Assembly (NCBI GenBank): GCA_947449735.1
Contig: CANFTB010000003.1
Coordinates: 1 to 64,000 of the forward strand
Direction: 5' to 3'
DNA: 64,000 nt
From: Chthoniobacteraceae bacterium
Lineage (GTDB): Bacteria > Verrucomicrobiota > Verrucomicrobiia > Chthoniobacterales > Chthoniobacteraceae
Shown here: positions 18,336-27,144 of the stretch, piece by piece
Numbering within the stretch: position 1 is the first letter of the stretch
Layout of the letters: each line of letters starts with the position of its first letter
Translations under genes and position numbers: made by a program
Notes under the pieces: model-generated
What the model saw: the letters and a program-made list of their open reading frames with translations, nothing else
What the model was told of the DNA's origin: nothing
The model's database searches: none

Positions 18336-19586
18336 CTAGCGGGCCGGCCGGCTCTGCCTGTAATAACGGGCCACGCCCTCGACCACCCCGTCGGCATATT
18401 CCGTCGCAATGCTCTTGCGCATCTGGCCGTCCACCAGCTTTTGCCCCGAATAATCCCCCATCTGGACGCGCTTCCACACGGGCTGGCTGTTCATGACGTA
18501 CGGCTCCAGAAAAACCACCGGCGCATGATAGAGGCGGTTGGCCAGAAGGTTCCGGGCGTACAAGTAGGGGCTCTGCCCCACTTTCAGGACATTGTTGGAA
18601 AAATAAGTGAAGGGCGGGAGGCCGGTTTCCTCGGCCATGGCTTCGACCACGGTTTCACACAGGGGGATCGCCTCCTCGGCCACCCGGGAAAACACATGCC
18701 GGAGCATGTCGGAGCGAATATCATCCGCCTCCAGCTCCTTCTCCGAGTAGCCGCCGTTCACCAGTGCATGCATGTGGTTGCGCGGTTGAAGCTGGGGGCT
18801 GTCCGGCTCCCCCCATTCCTCGGCATTGAAGTGCAGACACAAAACCATGTCCGGCTTGATGCGTTCATTCACCAGCTGGGCCCGCGCCCTGATTTCACTG
18901 ATCCTGTAAAAAAACAGTTCGCTGTGCCTGCGCAGACGGTCCGGGGAGAAACCCGGGCTCAGGTCCGCCTCGGCGGCGGGGCGCAGCGTCTTGGAGCGGT
19001 CCGCCGTGACCGGCCTGTCACTCCTGCGGAGCAGGGTCACGTCGGCTCCGAGCTTCTCCAGAGCGGGCTTCAGCTTCTTGGCAACGGACAAGGTGAGGTC
19101 ACCCTCCGCGACGGGCCGCGTTTTGCCCATTTGAAAGAACCGCTCCTCCATCCGGGCCCATTCGCCGCCCAGATGCCCCGGGTCGATGGCAATTTTGACC
19201 CCTTGAAGCGGCTTCGCCGCGGAAGCAGGCGCCATCTCTGAGGCGCGCCTCCAAAACCGCAGGGCTCCGGGTTTGGACTGCGCGCCGACGCTTGCCTGAG
19301 CACCATCATTAGCAAAAGGCACCTCCTGCCACACATCCCCGGCCGTCCGGATCCGGACGGAATGTTCAAGCACCTCGATGTTCCCCGGCGCGGAGCCGCT
19401 GCGGAGATACTGGCCTTCGAATATGCGCTGGAAGTCACTCCGCGTAAATGAACCAGCGCAGCCGGCAACCCAGCCCCAGTCAGGCTCGGGGGCGAGCGGA
19501 CTGGTCTTGGTAAACGCCTTGCCGGGAGCCCAAAGGCAAAGCAGCGTCAGAAGCAGAGACAAACGGCAGGGGTGAAAACCGCGCAT
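18336..19586 (-). CDS. N-acetylmuramoyl-L-alanine amidase (Amidase_3)
   Basis: 416-residue exported zinc amidase that cleaves the lactyl-alanine bond of peptidoglycan. It has a signal peptide (LSLLLTLLCLWAPGKAF) and an N-terminal ~150-residue region of unknown fold. The catalytic domain starts at KIAIDPGHLGGEW; zinc ligands are His in DPGH, Glu in VAEGDLTL and His in VLCLHFNAEEW. An insertion of about 50 residues between the second and third ligands (DRSKTLRPAAEADLSPGF and beyond) is longer than in the core domain. Divergent from the YmdB-type gene across 97 bp. Confidence 0.87.
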   Translation of the reverse strand: MRGFHPCRLSLLLTLLCLWAPGKAFTKTSPLAPEPDWGWVAGCAGSFTRSDFQRIFEGQYLRSGSAPGNIEVLEHSVRIRTAGDVWQEVPFANDGAQASVGAQSKPGALRFWRRASEMAPASAAKPLQGVKIAIDPGHLGGEWARMEERFFQMGKTRPVAEGDLTLSVAKKLKPALEKLGADVTLLRRSDRPVTADRSKTLRPAAEADLSPGFSPDRLRRHSELFFYRISEIRARAQLVNERIKPDMVLCLHFNAEEWGEPDSPQLQPRNHMHALVNGGYSEKELEADDIRSDMLRHVFSRVAEEAIPLCETVVEAMAEETGLPPFTYFSNNVLKVGQSPYLYARNLLANRLYHAPVVFLEPYVMNSQPVWKRVQMGDYSGQKLVDGQMRKSIATEYADGVVEGVARYYRQSRPAR

Positions 19587-19683
19587 AGAATAAACTCTTT
19601 AACCTCCCCCCAGTCCCACGTCACGCCGCGGCTCGCAAGGAAACATTGGCCATGAGGCCGCCGCGCACGATAGAAAGATAGGG

Positions 19684-20481
19684 ATGCTAAGGCTCCTTTT
19701 TCTCGGTGATATCGTCGGTGAACCCGGCCGTAGGGCGGTGGTCGAGTCCATTCCATGGTTCAAACAGGAGCGGCAGGTCGATTTTATCGTCGCTAACGGG
19801 GAAAACGCCGCGGGCGGACGCGGGATCAGCCCCAAGATCAGCGTGGACCTTCTGCGGGCGGGCATCGCGGTGATCACGACCGGTGACCACGTCTGGGACC
19901 AGAAGGACCTAGTGCCCTACCTTCCCACGGAACCGCGCGTGCTGCGGCCCCTGAACTACCCCTCCGGCACCCCCGGACAAGGCTCGATCATCCTGCAAAC
20001 CGCGAAGGGCAAGGTCGGTGTGATCAACATCCAGGGGCGTACCTTCATGCAGCCCCCGCTCGAGAATCCCTTTTTAATCATCGAGGCCGAGGTGGAAAGG
20101 ATCCGCGAGGAGACGCCCATCATCTTCGTGGACATCCATGCAGAGACGACCAGCGAGAAGATCGCCATGGGGCGTTTTCTGGACGGCAGGGTCTCGGCCG
20201 TGGTGGGCACCCACACCCACACTCAGACGGCGGACGAGCAAATCTTTCCCGGCGGCACCGCCTTTCTGTGCGACGCGGGGATGTGCGGGCCCGAGGAGAG
20301 CATTCTGGGAAGGGACATCGAGTCGATTTTAAAGCGCTTTTTGACCAGCATGCCCGTGACCTACCCGATCGCCCGGGGGCCGGTGGTGCTGCACGGGGTG
20401 TTGATCGACATCGACGAGACCAACGGACAGGCGACCCGGATCGAACGCGTGGCCCACCGCTGCGAGGGAACCCCTCACTAG
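19684..20481 (+). CDS. YmdB-type metallophosphoesterase (TIGR00282)
   Basis: 265-residue cytoplasmic phosphodiesterase; characterised relatives hydrolyse 2',3'-cyclic AMP. Metal-site motifs are in the family order: FLGDIVGEPGR (residues 5-15), NGENAAGG, TTGDHVWDQ, DIHAETTSEK and GTHTHTQTADE. Length is normal (about 260). The ATG at 19684 starts directly at MLRLLFLGD. In other bacteria the gene often neighbours the RNase Y gene; that is not the case here. Confidence 0.93.
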   Translation: MLRLLFLGDIVGEPGRRAVVESIPWFKQERQVDFIVANGENAAGGRGISPKISVDLLRAGIAVITTGDHVWDQKDLVPYLPTEPRVLRPLNYPSGTPGQGSIILQTAKGKVGVINIQGRTFMQPPLENPFLIIEAEVERIREETPIIFVDIHAETTSEKIAMGRFLDGRVSAVVGTHTHTQTADEQIFPGGTAFLCDAGMCGPEESILGRDIESILKRFLTSMPVTYPIARGPVVLHGVLIDIDETNGQATRIERVAHRCEGTPH

Positions 20482-20620
20482 CAGGCGTTCCCCTGTAAAA
20501 AATCTGAACGGAGTTCAGCGGCACGGAAAATTCAGTGCCCTGGGGCTGGATGCCCTTAACCCTAAGCCCGCCCTTAAGGAAGGCATTGCAACCTCGGGTT
20601 CCCGGCGTTGTAATCGGGCC

Positions 20621-21145
20621 ATGTCTAAAGAACTTCCTGAAATTCCTGAAGCGGACGGAGCATTTCAAAAACGCGTCGCGCTCTCGATCGCAATCATGGC
20701 GGTGATCCTCTCCTTTATTGGAAACCGCGGCGACAACGCCAAGACCGAAGCGATCATTAAAACCAACGAGGCCTCCAACAAGTGGGGCTATTTTCAGGCC
20801 AAGAGCATCAAGGGCCAGATGTCCCGCATGGAAGGAGAGCTGCTTCAAAATCTGAGCGGGGAAACCCCCTCCGAGAAGTCCGCCAAGTTGATCGAAAAAC
20901 TCAAGGCCGACTCGGAGCGCTACGACAGCGAGAAGGCGGAAATCAAAACCGAGGCGGAACATTTGGTGAGCGAGGCCCACCAGCAGTCCGAAATCAACGA
21001 CAAGTGCGACAGGGCGTCCCTGTTCCTGCAGATCGGCGTGGTTATTTGTTCCGTAGCCATCCTGTCAGGATGGAAGCCCTTCTGGCTCATCGGCGTGGGG
21101 CTGGGGATCGCCGGAACGGTCGTTGGAGCGGGCGTGTTGTTTTAG
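20621..21145 (+). CDS. DUF4337 family membrane protein
   Basis: 174-residue protein fitting DUF4337: an N-terminal membrane helix (VALSIAIMAVILSFIGN), a charged central helix with ASNKWGYFQAKSIKG, then two C-terminal hydrophobic segments (LFLQIGVVICSVAILSG and FWLIGVGLGIAGTVVGAGV). The central part is likely a coiled coil facing one side of the inner membrane. Function unknown. It starts 140 bp after the YmdB-type gene, so it probably has its own promoter. Confidence 0.85.
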   Translation: MSKELPEIPEADGAFQKRVALSIAIMAVILSFIGNRGDNAKTEAIIKTNEASNKWGYFQAKSIKGQMSRMEGELLQNLSGETPSEKSAKLIEKLKADSERYDSEKAEIKTEAEHLVSEAHQQSEINDKCDRASLFLQIGVVICSVAILSGWKPFWLIGVGLGIAGTVVGAGVLF

Positions 21146-21151
21146 CTCCGG

Positions 21152-21181
21152 AGCCCGGCAACCCGGTGTGGCAGGGAACCG
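21152..21181 (+). terminator. Hairpin after DUF4337 gene, no U-tract
   Basis: ACCCGGT and ACCGGGT pair around a 10-nt loop, and GGC/GCC extend the stem across one bulged A. It begins 7 nt after the stop codon, where a terminator would sit, but no T-run follows. A factor-dependent or processing role is as likely. Confidence 0.35.
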
Positions 21182-21341
21182 GGTGCCGCCGTACACGCAG
21201 GGGTCGTCCGACACTCGTCCTCGGTTTGCCCGCATTTCGCGAGCCTAATACGGGTGGTTGCAGTGTGGCAACGGATGGAACAGGATCCGGCTAAGGCTGG
21301 GCTGCCACATTGCCAGCCGGAAGTCCTCTCGTCGTTGCCCG

Positions 21342-21704
21342 ATGAACCCCTTCTCATCCAGCCAGTCCGACCGGCTCCATCGCACCAAGCTCAAGCACAA
21401 GCAGATCGCCGTGGCGGTTCACAAACGGGCCACACGTCAAACCCGCCAGAAAATCGCCTGGGCCGTGCTGCACCACTCCCAGGAGACGCTCGCCTTGGCA
21501 AGGGAAACGCTCGCCCGCCAGATCCAGAGGTGTGGACTACTCCCCCGCTATCGGGCCTGGCAGAAAATCCTTCAGACTTCCCCCGAAGACATCGCCAAAC
21601 AAATCCTCCGGGAAGATTCTCGCGTGCAACAGCGCAACTCCTGCCACCCCTTCGGCAGTGCTCTGTCCATTTATGAAGCGCATCACCCCAAGCGATCTCA
21701 TTGA
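21342..21704 (+). CDS. Hypothetical basic protein
   Basis: 120-residue protein (MNPFSSSQSDRLHRTKLKHK...) rich in Arg, Lys and Gln, mostly predicted helical, with no signal peptide or membrane segment. The ATG at 21342 is preferred over an upstream in-frame start at 21258 because strong G/C preference at third codon positions begins there. The high net charge would suit nucleic-acid binding, but no motif is recognised. It runs towards the minus-strand gene ending at 21741. Confidence 0.5.
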   Translation: MNPFSSSQSDRLHRTKLKHKQIAVAVHKRATRQTRQKIAWAVLHHSQETLALARETLARQIQRCGLLPRYRAWQKILQTSPEDIAKQILREDSRVQQRNSCHPFGSALSIYEAHHPKRSH

Positions 21705-21740
21705 AGCCGCCGAGGCGGTCGCCCCCAGACCGGACGCCCG

Positions 21741-22616
21741 TCAGTTTTTCCAACCGAACCGGATCGGCGGCGGCGTGGGCCCCACGGGCTTCAACTGTTC
21801 GGCCAGAATCTCTTCGGGTGAAAGTTCGGCATCGGGCCGGATCGCCTTCGGAATTTTGGGCCGAAACCCGCCCCTTTGAAGCTCCGGCCCGGTTCCAGCC
21901 CCGAAACCGCCGTCCGGTGTTGCCGCGCCCTGGACCGCCAAACTGGCCGAAGCCGGCTCAGGCTGCGCAGCCGCAACCACCGATGCGGGGCCGGCAGACA
22001 AGCCCGCCCCAAGCGGATTCAACTCGACGGGCGTCTCCAAAAACTGCGGTGCATTGGAGGCCTCCGAGACAGCGGACGTCGAGGACTCGGCGACGGACGC
22101 CTTGGCCGCTAGCGCAGCCTCGGCCGCACGCAGGGAGGGCAGCTTGGGCGGAAGCTTTGGAGCCTGTGCAGGCGGCTCCGAAACAGGCGCCTGCTTCCTG
22201 AGCGTCTGAATCTCGTTTTGAAAAGAGGCGGGCAACACGACTTCCTCGGGCTGCGGCAGTGCTTTTCTCCTGACCAAGGGCAGCAGAGTAAAGGGCAAGA
22301 AGAGAATGCCGTTTGCCGCGACAAAATGAGACAGACCGCCGAGCGGACCGGGCAGAGGCTCCCCCAGCCAGCCCAGCTGCGTGAACCAAGCAAGGCTGGT
22401 CTTGAGCGCTTCAAAGGGGTCGGCCGCAGCCCCCCCATGGTAAAGCACGAGGGCCCACGCCGCGACCTCGACCGTTGCCAGAATCCACAACTGGAATACG
22501 CGCAAAAACCGATCCTCCCACCGGCTCACATTCCATGCAGGAGAGAACAACGCGCCGAACGAAAGGTTGGCCGTTAACAGTAAAAATCCCAGCGCTAAAA
22601 CATTTGGCGAATTCAT
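21741..22616 (-). CDS. Hypothetical membrane protein, Pro/Ala-rich tail
   Basis: 291-residue protein with an N-terminal membrane region: hydrophobic stretches at about 5-25 (NVLALGFLLLTANLSFGALF), 38-60 (VFQLWILATVEVAAWALVLY) and 95-115 (FVAANGILFLPFTLLPLV). A ~170-residue Ala/Pro/Glu-rich low-complexity region follows and ends in ELSPEEILAEQLKPV. No family recognised. It is followed at a distance by the AraC gene on the same strand. Confidence 0.68.
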   Translation of the reverse strand: MNSPNVLALGFLLLTANLSFGALFSPAWNVSRWEDRFLRVFQLWILATVEVAAWALVLYHGGAAADPFEALKTSLAWFTQLGWLGEPLPGPLGGLSHFVAANGILFLPFTLLPLVRRKALPQPEEVVLPASFQNEIQTLRKQAPVSEPPAQAPKLPPKLPSLRAAEAALAAKASVAESSTSAVSEASNAPQFLETPVELNPLGAGLSAGPASVVAAAQPEPASASLAVQGAATPDGGFGAGTGPELQRGGFRPKIPKAIRPDAELSPEEILAEQLKPVGPTPPPIRFGWKN

Positions 22617-22731
22617 GGGTTCTGTCTCTCTACTGCCCCTCTAAACTCCGCCCATCGGCGTGGGGAATCAAGAAGGATAGAAGGCCCAGCGGCCCGTTTC
22701 CGGTCAAAAACCTTCCCGAAATTGCGGCCTC

Positions 22732-23664
22732 TCACGCCAGAACGCGGCCCGCCTCCTGACGGTACTGCCTCGGCGTGCAGCCCGCGTAGCGCCGGAAAAT
22801 CCGGTTAAAAAACGACAACTGCCGGAACCCCTCCTCCAGCGCGATGACCGCCACCGGCAACTCCGTTTCCCGTAGCGCCCGGCACACCGCCTGAATCCGG
22901 ATCTCGTTCAGCAACTCCGAAAAAGGCTTTCCCGCATGCCTCTGAAACTGGCGGGCAAAGGTCGCGCGGCTCATGTGCGTCAACTCCAGCAGTTCCTCCA
23001 AACGCACTCCCCGCCTGTAGTTTGCCAGAATGTAACTCATGGCCAGTGAAATGGCCTCCTGCTGCTGCGCGGTGCCCTCCAGTGAAAAGGGCTTCGGCGA
23101 CAACCCGGGCACTTCCGACAACGGAGCCTCCACCAGCAAATTCAGCACTTTAAAGAACAACGACAGCCGCCCCAGCCCGGCGGCCGACTGCATTTCCAAA
23201 AGCGTACGGATCACCGCACTCCGTGTTTGGCCCGAAAGGGACAGGCCGCACTTGGCCTTTTCACCCAGCGCCTGCAACGGTGCACTTTCAGCAAAACCCC
23301 AGACCCCGTGGTGCCGGGGAAAATCCCACTGAAGCACCAGCCCCTCCGATGGCCCCCTAAAATCCCAGTAATGAGGCACGTTGGACCCGATCAACACCAC
23401 GTCCTCGCCGTCCACCGCCTCCACCGAGTCCGCGACAAACCGCGTCCCCCGAGCCTGCGATACGAAGGCCAGCTCCAGCTCCCTGTGATAATGCCACCGG
23501 TTGCCGTAGCCTTTCCAAGGCACGCACACGCCCGGCGCCTGCAGCCAGTCCACGGCCTCAGGCCCCCTGCCCCATCGCAGCAGGCGGAACGACTGGCCGG
23601 AAGCGAGCGGCACTTCTTCCTTTGAGACCTTCCTCGCACCAGAGACTTCCCTTGAAACCTTCAT
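22732..23664 (-). CDS. AraC-family transcriptional regulator
   Basis: 310-residue regulator. The N-terminal half is a cupin-like sensor domain (YGNRWHYHRELELAFVSQAR, then NVPHYWDFRGPSEGLV). The C-terminal 100 residues hold two AraC helix-turn-helices (VRLEELLELTHMSRATFARQ and the signature FRQLSFFNRIFRRYAGCTPRQYRQ). The ATG at 23664 gives the expected length; the frame stays open far upstream only as a shadow of the opposite-strand gene. Cupin-type AraC regulators usually sense sugars or glycosides. The divergent neighbours are the likely targets. Confidence 0.9.
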   Translation of the reverse strand: MKVSREVSGARKVSKEEVPLASGQSFRLLRWGRGPEAVDWLQAPGVCVPWKGYGNRWHYHRELELAFVSQARGTRFVADSVEAVDGEDVVLIGSNVPHYWDFRGPSEGLVLQWDFPRHHGVWGFAESAPLQALGEKAKCGLSLSGQTRSAVIRTLLEMQSAAGLGRLSLFFKVLNLLVEAPLSEVPGLSPKPFSLEGTAQQQEAISLAMSYILANYRRGVRLEELLELTHMSRATFARQFQRHAGKPFSELLNEIRIQAVCRALRETELPVAVIALEEGFRQLSFFNRIFRRYAGCTPRQYRQEAGRVLA

Positions 23665-23682
23665 CGGCCGAGAGATTGAGCC

Positions 23683-23722
23683 AAAAGTGGGAGCTTTTGA
23701 GAGAAAAAAGTAGGAATTTTTG
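23683..23722. promoter_or_regulatory. Tandem 17-bp repeats, probable AraC operator
   Basis: AAAAGTGGGAGCTTTTG at 23683-23699 and AAAAGTAGGAATTTTTG at 23706-23722 are direct repeats with 14 of 17 matches, 23 bp apart (about two helical turns). Each is itself a partial dyad. They lie in the 120-bp gap between the AraC gene start (23664) and the divergent cupredoxin gene start (23785). Two direct half-sites on one helix face is the usual AraC/XylS binding pattern. Confidence 0.6.
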
Positions 23723-23784
23723 GCCGCAAATCCGTTGTCCTTGTGGCTATCCTTACCACCCTCCCCGGCCCTTACCGCTCCTTC

Positions 23785-25413
23785 ATGAACTCCCTCCGAC
23801 CTCTCCTCCTCTCCGGCTTTCTCGCAGCCTCCGCTCCCGCCCTCCTCGCCCAGGAGCCTGTGCAGATCAACCTGAAAACCCTCACCGCCCAGATGAAGTT
23901 CGACCTGAGCGAGCTGGTGGTTTCCCCGGGCACCAAGGTGAAACTTGTGTTCGAAAACCCGGACGACATGCCGCACAACGTCGTGTTTTGCCAGCCCGGC
24001 ACCAACGTGGAGCAGCTGGTGATGAAAATGCTGGAGAAGCCCGAGGAGGCGCTCAAAAACAACTTCCTGCCGAACGACCCGAAAGTCTGGCTCAAGTCCC
24101 GCCTCCTCAACCCACACGAGAAGCAGGAGATCGAATTCACCGCTCCCGAAAAGCCCGGCAACTACCCCTACGTCTGCAGCTTTCCGGGCCACGCGGCCAG
24201 CATGCAGGGCGTGCTCAGGGTGTTGGGAGAAGGCCCCAAGCTCGAGAACCTCAAATTCGCCCTCTACCACGGTTCCTGGAAGTCCCTTCCCGACTTCACC
24301 GCCCTCACCCCGCACCGCACCGGCGACGTCCCTGACAACCTCGTCCAGCTCAACTTCGACGACTACAAAAACCAGTACGGCCTGGTCTTCACAGGCACCA
24401 TCAAAATACCGTCCAACGGCGAGTACACCTTCTATTCCGCAAGCGACGACGGCTGCCGGATCACGGTCGGCGACGAGCAAGTGCACAAACACGACGGCAT
24501 CCATCCGGCCGAGATCAAGGAGTCGAAGAAGAAGCTCAAAAAGGGCGAGTATCCGGTCCGTATCGAATACTTCCAGGCCGAAGGCGGCGCCGCCCTGTAC
24601 GTGGGCTGGAAGGGCGAGCATTTCGACACCACAGCACTTTCCAAATGGACCCCGGAAAACTGGAAGAAGGGCGTCCAGCAGAAGACGAATGAATTCGTCG
24701 GCCTCCCCCTGGAGCCCAAGGGCGCGCCCACGATCTACCGTAACTTCATCGCAGGCGCCGGCAACCGGTCCATCGGCGTCGGATTCGAGGGCGGTATGAA
24801 CTACGCATGGAGCGCGGAAACGATGAACTTCACGATGGCTTGGCGCGGCGCGTTCATGGACGCCGCGCGCCACTGGCGCAACCGCGGCGGCGGCCACCAG
24901 CCTCCCGCGGGATTCGATGTCGTGCGGCCGACAGACCTCGTTCCACCCCTCGCAGTCCTCGAAAATCAGGAATCCGTCTGGCCTACTTTCACTCCCGACC
25001 AGCCTCTGGAAGGCTACGCCTGGAAAGGGTACGACCTCGACCAGAACGGCGTCCCCACCTTCCACTACACTTGGAAGGGCGTGCAGGTGGACGAGAAGAT
25101 CGAATCCACCGGTGACTTCAAAAAGGGCGGCAGCTTGGTGCGCACGCTCACTCTTAAGGGACAACTCCCCGCGAAGTCCTTCCTGCTTCTTTCACAGAAG
25201 GCGAAGCTGACCTCCACCAAGGAAGGCTACGCAGTTCAGGGGGAAAAGCTGAACCTCAATGGAACCAACTACGAGAACCAGATTCTGATCAAGGCACCCG
25301 GCGCGACGGTTTCCGGAAGCTCCCTCTTGGTTCCCGCCACAGAGAAAATTCAGATCTCCTACACCTGGCCGGAAATGCACCCGGCAAACCACGCCACGCA
25401 CACCGCCCAGTAA
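23785..25413 (+). CDS. Secreted cupredoxin-PA14 protein
   Basis: 542-residue exported protein. A signal peptide (LLLSGFLAASAPALLAQ) is followed by a cupredoxin domain (about 22-150). Its ligand pattern is His in MPHNVVF, then Cys-x4-His-x3-Met in CSFPGHAASM, the azurin type 1 copper arrangement. A PA14 domain (about 200-290; GEYTFYSASDDGCRITVGD, ALYVGWKG) follows and may bind glycans. The C-terminal ~230 residues are unassigned. The ATG at 23785 begins the signal peptide. It lies 22 bp before the propeller gene and is probably under the divergent AraC regulator. Confidence 0.87.
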   Translation: MNSLRPLLLSGFLAASAPALLAQEPVQINLKTLTAQMKFDLSELVVSPGTKVKLVFENPDDMPHNVVFCQPGTNVEQLVMKMLEKPEEALKNNFLPNDPKVWLKSRLLNPHEKQEIEFTAPEKPGNYPYVCSFPGHAASMQGVLRVLGEGPKLENLKFALYHGSWKSLPDFTALTPHRTGDVPDNLVQLNFDDYKNQYGLVFTGTIKIPSNGEYTFYSASDDGCRITVGDEQVHKHDGIHPAEIKESKKKLKKGEYPVRIEYFQAEGGAALYVGWKGEHFDTTALSKWTPENWKKGVQQKTNEFVGLPLEPKGAPTIYRNFIAGAGNRSIGVGFEGGMNYAWSAETMNFTMAWRGAFMDAARHWRNRGGGHQPPAGFDVVRPTDLVPPLAVLENQESVWPTFTPDQPLEGYAWKGYDLDQNGVPTFHYTWKGVQVDEKIESTGDFKKGGSLVRTLTLKGQLPAKSFLLLSQKAKLTSTKEGYAVQGEKLNLNGTNYENQILIKAPGATVSGSSLLVPATEKIQISYTWPEMHPANHATHTAQ

Positions 25414-25435
25414 TCCCCTCCTCCCTTTTCCTTCC

Positions 25436-26995
25436 ATGAAAGCGCAACGCCTTCTCCTCCCGGTACTCCTCGGCTCGATCGTTTCCGCCATCTACGCTCC
25501 CCGCCCGGCCCGCGCGGCCGCCGAGCCCGATCCCAAGGAAGCCGAATACTACAAGATCACCACCTTTCCAACGCCTCCCGGAACCGCCCTGGAAGTGAGC
25601 TCCGTGGAGTTTCTGCCCGACGGCCGCGTGGCCATGGGCACGCGCCGTGGCGAGGTGTGGATCGCCTCCAACGCCCAAAACGCAACCACGCCGGGCGCAT
25701 GGAACAAGGACACCATGATCTTCGAGGGTGACCAGGCTGCGCCCGAAAACTCGCACATCCGCTACCAGCGCTTCGCCGAGGGGCAGCACGAGATCCTCGG
25801 CCTCGCATGGAAGGACGGCTGGCTCTACGCCACGAACCGCTACGAAGTTCTACGCATGAAATCCCAAAGCGGCTCAGGCAAGGCCGACCGCTTCGAAACC
25901 GTCTGCGACAAGTGGGGCGTCAGCGGCGATTATCATGAGTACTCCTTCGGGTCGCGCTTTGACAAAAACGGAGACCTCTGGGTGCTCTGCTGCCTGACCG
26001 GTTCCTTCTCCAGCAAGACGCCTTTCCGCGGCTGGGCACTGCGCGTAAAACCGGACGGCACGATGGTCCCGACCTGCAGCGGCGTCCGCTCTCCGGGCGG
26101 CGTCGGCTTCGATGCCGAAGGCGAAGTGTACTACACCGACAACCAGGGTCCGTGGCACGGCGCCTGCACCCTCCAGCACCTGGTTCCAGGCTCCTTCCAG
26201 GGGCATCCCGGCGGAAACATGTGGTACGATCTCGCCCCCAACATGGGGCCGCGTCCGCAGGATCCGATGGACAAGAGCCGGATGGTCACCGAGCGCGCGA
26301 AAATCAAGGAACTCGTCCCGCCCGCCGTGTACATGGTCTACGGCCCCGGCAAGATCGGCAACTCCTCCACGGCGATTATCCTCGACGAGAGCGAGGGGAA
26401 ATTTGGGCCGTTTCAAAAGCAGATCTTCATCCCCGACCAGAGCCATTCGAACGTTTCCCGGGTGTTTCTAGAAACGGTCAACGGCGTGAAGCAGGGGGTC
26501 GTCTTCCCCTTCCTCACCGGCCTGCGCTCGGGGCCGATCGGCGCCCGCATGGGCAAAGACGGCAAGTTCTTTGTCGGCGGCTCGGACCGCGGCTGGGGCG
26601 CCAAGGGCGGGCAGCCCTTCGCGTTCGAGCGCATCGACTGGACCGGCAAGGTGCCCTTTGAAGTGCACGAAATGCGCGCCAAACCGGACGGATTCGAACT
26701 CACCTTCACCGAGCCGGTCGACCCCGCAACCGCCGGCAACCCCGCCAGCTACTCCGCCCGCGAGTTCACCTACATCTACCAGGAGAAGTACGGCAGCCCC
26801 GAGGTGGACGACGTGCTTCCCAAGATCGAGAAGGCGGTCGTGGCTGGCGACGGAAAATCCGTCCGCCTGCACTTCGACGTCCTCACCAAGGGCCACGTCC
26901 ACGAACTGCACCTGGACGGCGTGCGTTCCGCAAAAGGCGCCTCGGTCCTGCACCCTCTGGCCTATTACACGCTGAACGAAATCCCTGTGAAGTAA
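25436..26995 (+). CDS. Secreted beta-propeller, sugar-dehydrogenase-like
   Basis: 519-residue exported protein with a signal peptide (cut probably after RPARAAA). Propeller-like repeats (SVEFLPDGRVAMGTRRGEVW, GLAWKDGWLYATNRYEVLRM, GSRFDKNGDLWVLC, GVGFDAEGEVYYTDNQG) resemble the soluble PQQ-dependent dehydrogenase fold and the large propeller proteins of PVC bacteria. The C-terminus (FELTFTEPVDPATAGNPASY onward) looks like an added Ig-like domain. Enzyme activity is not proven. Pairing with an azurin-like copper protein 22 bp upstream suggests an electron donor-acceptor pair. Confidence 0.8.
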   Translation: MKAQRLLLPVLLGSIVSAIYAPRPARAAAEPDPKEAEYYKITTFPTPPGTALEVSSVEFLPDGRVAMGTRRGEVWIASNAQNATTPGAWNKDTMIFEGDQAAPENSHIRYQRFAEGQHEILGLAWKDGWLYATNRYEVLRMKSQSGSGKADRFETVCDKWGVSGDYHEYSFGSRFDKNGDLWVLCCLTGSFSSKTPFRGWALRVKPDGTMVPTCSGVRSPGGVGFDAEGEVYYTDNQGPWHGACTLQHLVPGSFQGHPGGNMWYDLAPNMGPRPQDPMDKSRMVTERAKIKELVPPAVYMVYGPGKIGNSSTAIILDESEGKFGPFQKQIFIPDQSHSNVSRVFLETVNGVKQGVVFPFLTGLRSGPIGARMGKDGKFFVGGSDRGWGAKGGQPFAFERIDWTGKVPFEVHEMRAKPDGFELTFTEPVDPATAGNPASYSAREFTYIYQEKYGSPEVDDVLPKIEKAVVAGDGKSVRLHFDVLTKGHVHELHLDGVRSAKGASVLHPLAYYTLNEIPVK

Positions 26996-27013
26996 GGCTT
27001 TAAAAAAACCACC

Positions 27014-27110
27014 TCGCACGCGGAGCCGCGGAGGGCGCGGAGAAAATTTACAGAACCAAATGAAGCAGAACTGTTCCCCCTACTCCGCGGCTCCGCGACT
27101 CCGCGTGAAC
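27014..27110 (+). repeat. Dispersed palindromic repeat, copy 2
   Basis: About 97 bp. It opens CACGCGGAGCCGCGGAG and closes with CTCCGCGGCTCCGCG...CCGCGTGAAC; the core has GAACCAAATGAAGCAGAA. Same orientation as copy 1. It lies between the convergent propeller and S9 peptidase genes, where it could act as a transcription block in both directions. Confidence 0.8.
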
Positions 27111-27144
27111 TTCCTTCTTTTGGACCACCAAAAAGCAGGCCCTC

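Noticed and set aside
23665..25164. Long open frame extending the AraC protein by about 500 residues at its N-terminus
   Set aside because: It is antisense to the well-supported cupredoxin-PA14 gene and has biased composition; AraC proteins of this type are about 300 residues.
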